A stretch of DNA of 6,098 nt, from positions 1 to 6,098 of the forward strand of contig JAHEKA010000153.1 of the NCBI GenBank assembly GCA_024638585.1. Direction: 5' to 3'. This document shows positions 5,351-6,098 of the stretch, piece by piece. The stretch is from Rhodospirillales bacterium. Its GTDB lineage: Bacteria; Pseudomonadota; Alphaproteobacteria; SMXQ01. The notes under the pieces are model-generated. The model made no database searches. It was not told where the DNA came from and saw only the letters and a list, made by a program, of their open reading frames with translations. Numbering within the stretch: position 1 is the stretch's first letter; each line of letters opens with the position of its first letter. The position numbers and the translations under genes were made by a program.

Positions 5351-6098
5351 CTACAGGCTGCGGGATTTTTCCCGCCGGCGCTGGACCGAAGAGGGTATCC
5401 GCATAGCCTCGCGGTACTTCGCGACCGTGCGGCGTGCGATCTCGATACCCTCGCCCGACAGCATGTCGACGATCTTGTCATCGGAGAACACCGCCTTGGG
5501 GGGCTCACCGTCGATCAACGCCTTGATTCGGTGGCGGACGGATTCCGCGGAATGGGCGTTGCCACCGCCAATCGCCGCGATCGCCGTGGTGAAGAAGTAC
5601 TTGAGCTCGAACACGCCGCGCGGCGTCGCCATGTACTTGTTGGAGGTCACGCGGCTGACGGTGCTCTCGTGCATTCCAATGGCATCGGCGATTTCACGCA
5701 AGGTGAGGGGCTTAAGGAACTGGACGCCCTTGATCAGGAATTCGTCCTGGGTCCGGGCAATTTCCTTTGAGACCTTGAGGATCGTGGTTGCGCGTTGGTG
5801 CAGTGCCTTGATCAGCCAGTTGGCAGACTGAATGCGTTCGTTGATGTATTCGCGTTCGTCCTTGGTGCGGGTTCGGGACGTCACCTGGGCAAGATAGGAT
5901 TGGTTGATCAGCACCCGGGGAAGGGTCTCGCTATTGAGTTCAAGATCCCATCCGCCGTTCTTCCGCGCCCGTACGATGATGTCCGGCACGACGGTTTGGG
6001 CGGTATCCTGAGCGAAAGCCAGGCCCGGCTTGGGGTCGAGCGCCTGAATCTCAGCCACCATCTCCGCGAAGTCCTCGTCGTCGACGCCGCAAATCCGT
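5351..6098 (-). CDS. rpoN: RNA polymerase sigma-54 factor RpoN, C-terminal half (N-terminus off the right edge)
   Basis: The minus-strand frame is open from the window edge to TAG at 5351-5353, giving 248 codons of coding sequence, about half of a full RpoN (near 500 residues). The visible part begins RICGVDDEDFAEMVAEIQAL, in the core-binding domain, so the internal Met at 6061 is not the start. Seen, in visible-fragment numbering: DPKPGL at about 21-26; the helix-turn-helix LREIADAIGMHESTVSRV at about 133-150; GVFELKYFF at about 161-169; and the RpoN box ARRTVAKYRE at about 221-230 (bases 5408-5437), which contacts the -24 promoter element. RpoN directs RNA polymerase to -24/-12 promoters that need AAA+ activators, for nitrogen, flagellar and other genes. 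The C-terminus ends normally after a basic tail. ptsN follows on the same strand; hpf is absent between them. Confidence 0.97.
   Translation of the reverse strand, partial: RICGVDDEDFAEMVAEIQALDPKPGLAFAQDTAQTVVPDIIVRARKNGGWDLELNSETLPRVLINQSYLAQVTSRTRTKDEREYINERIQSANWLIKALHQRATTILKVSKEIARTQDEFLIKGVQFLKPLTLREIADAIGMHESTVSRVTSNKYMATPRGVFELKYFFTTAIAAIGGGNAHSAESVRHRIKALIDGEPPKAVFSDDKIVDMLSGEGIEIARRTVAKYREAMRIPSSVQRRREKSRSL

Noticed and set aside
5173..5508. Minus-strand frame covering the rpoN-ptsN gap, as an hpf remnant
   Set aside because: Its translation is Pro/Gly/Arg-rich with no resemblance to Hpf, and it overlaps rpoN out of frame.

Overview
The window looks like chromosomal DNA of a GC-rich alphaproteobacterium, probably near Rhodospirillales. 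This is inferred from gene content: a DUF1150-type small protein (a family largely confined to Alphaproteobacteria), a Flp-type pilin, the sigma-54 (rpoN) to ptsN neighbourhood, and strong G/C preference at third codon positions. I see no insertion sequence, tRNA, rRNA or CRISPR array, and no gap over 300 bases without a gene.

Layout, left to right. (1) 1-390, minus: 5' part of a cupin-domain protein running off the left edge. (2) 444-1205, minus: an NAD-type short-chain dehydrogenase/reductase, probably co-transcribed with the cupin. (3) 1274-2050, minus: a Flp-type pilin head carrying a long Pro/Gly-rich linker and a second, C-terminal membrane helix. (4) 2184-2792, minus: a secreted Sel1-repeat protein. 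(5) 2924-3694, plus: a TauE/SafE-family membrane transporter, divergent from the Sel1 gene. (6) 3724-4107, minus: a small VOC (glyoxalase/bleomycin-resistance fold) protein, convergent with the transporter. (7) 4358-4597, plus: a DUF1150-like protein, divergent from the VOC gene across a 250-bp gap rich in dyads. (8) 4641-5105, minus: PtsN (EIIA-Ntr), starting at TTG. (9) 5351-6098, minus: the C-terminal half of RpoN, running off the right edge.

Functional links: rpoN and ptsN form the familiar nitrogen/carbon regulatory neighbourhood, but the hibernation-factor gene hpf that normally lies between them is absent; a 245-bp gap with a strong hairpin is there instead. The cupin and dehydrogenase look like a two-gene metabolic unit of unknown substrate. 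The other genes look like ordinary single-gene units.

No clearly new multi-gene system is visible. The item most worth attention is the pilin-headed protein with two membrane helices. Next are the missing hpf and the nested dyads upstream of the VOC gene.
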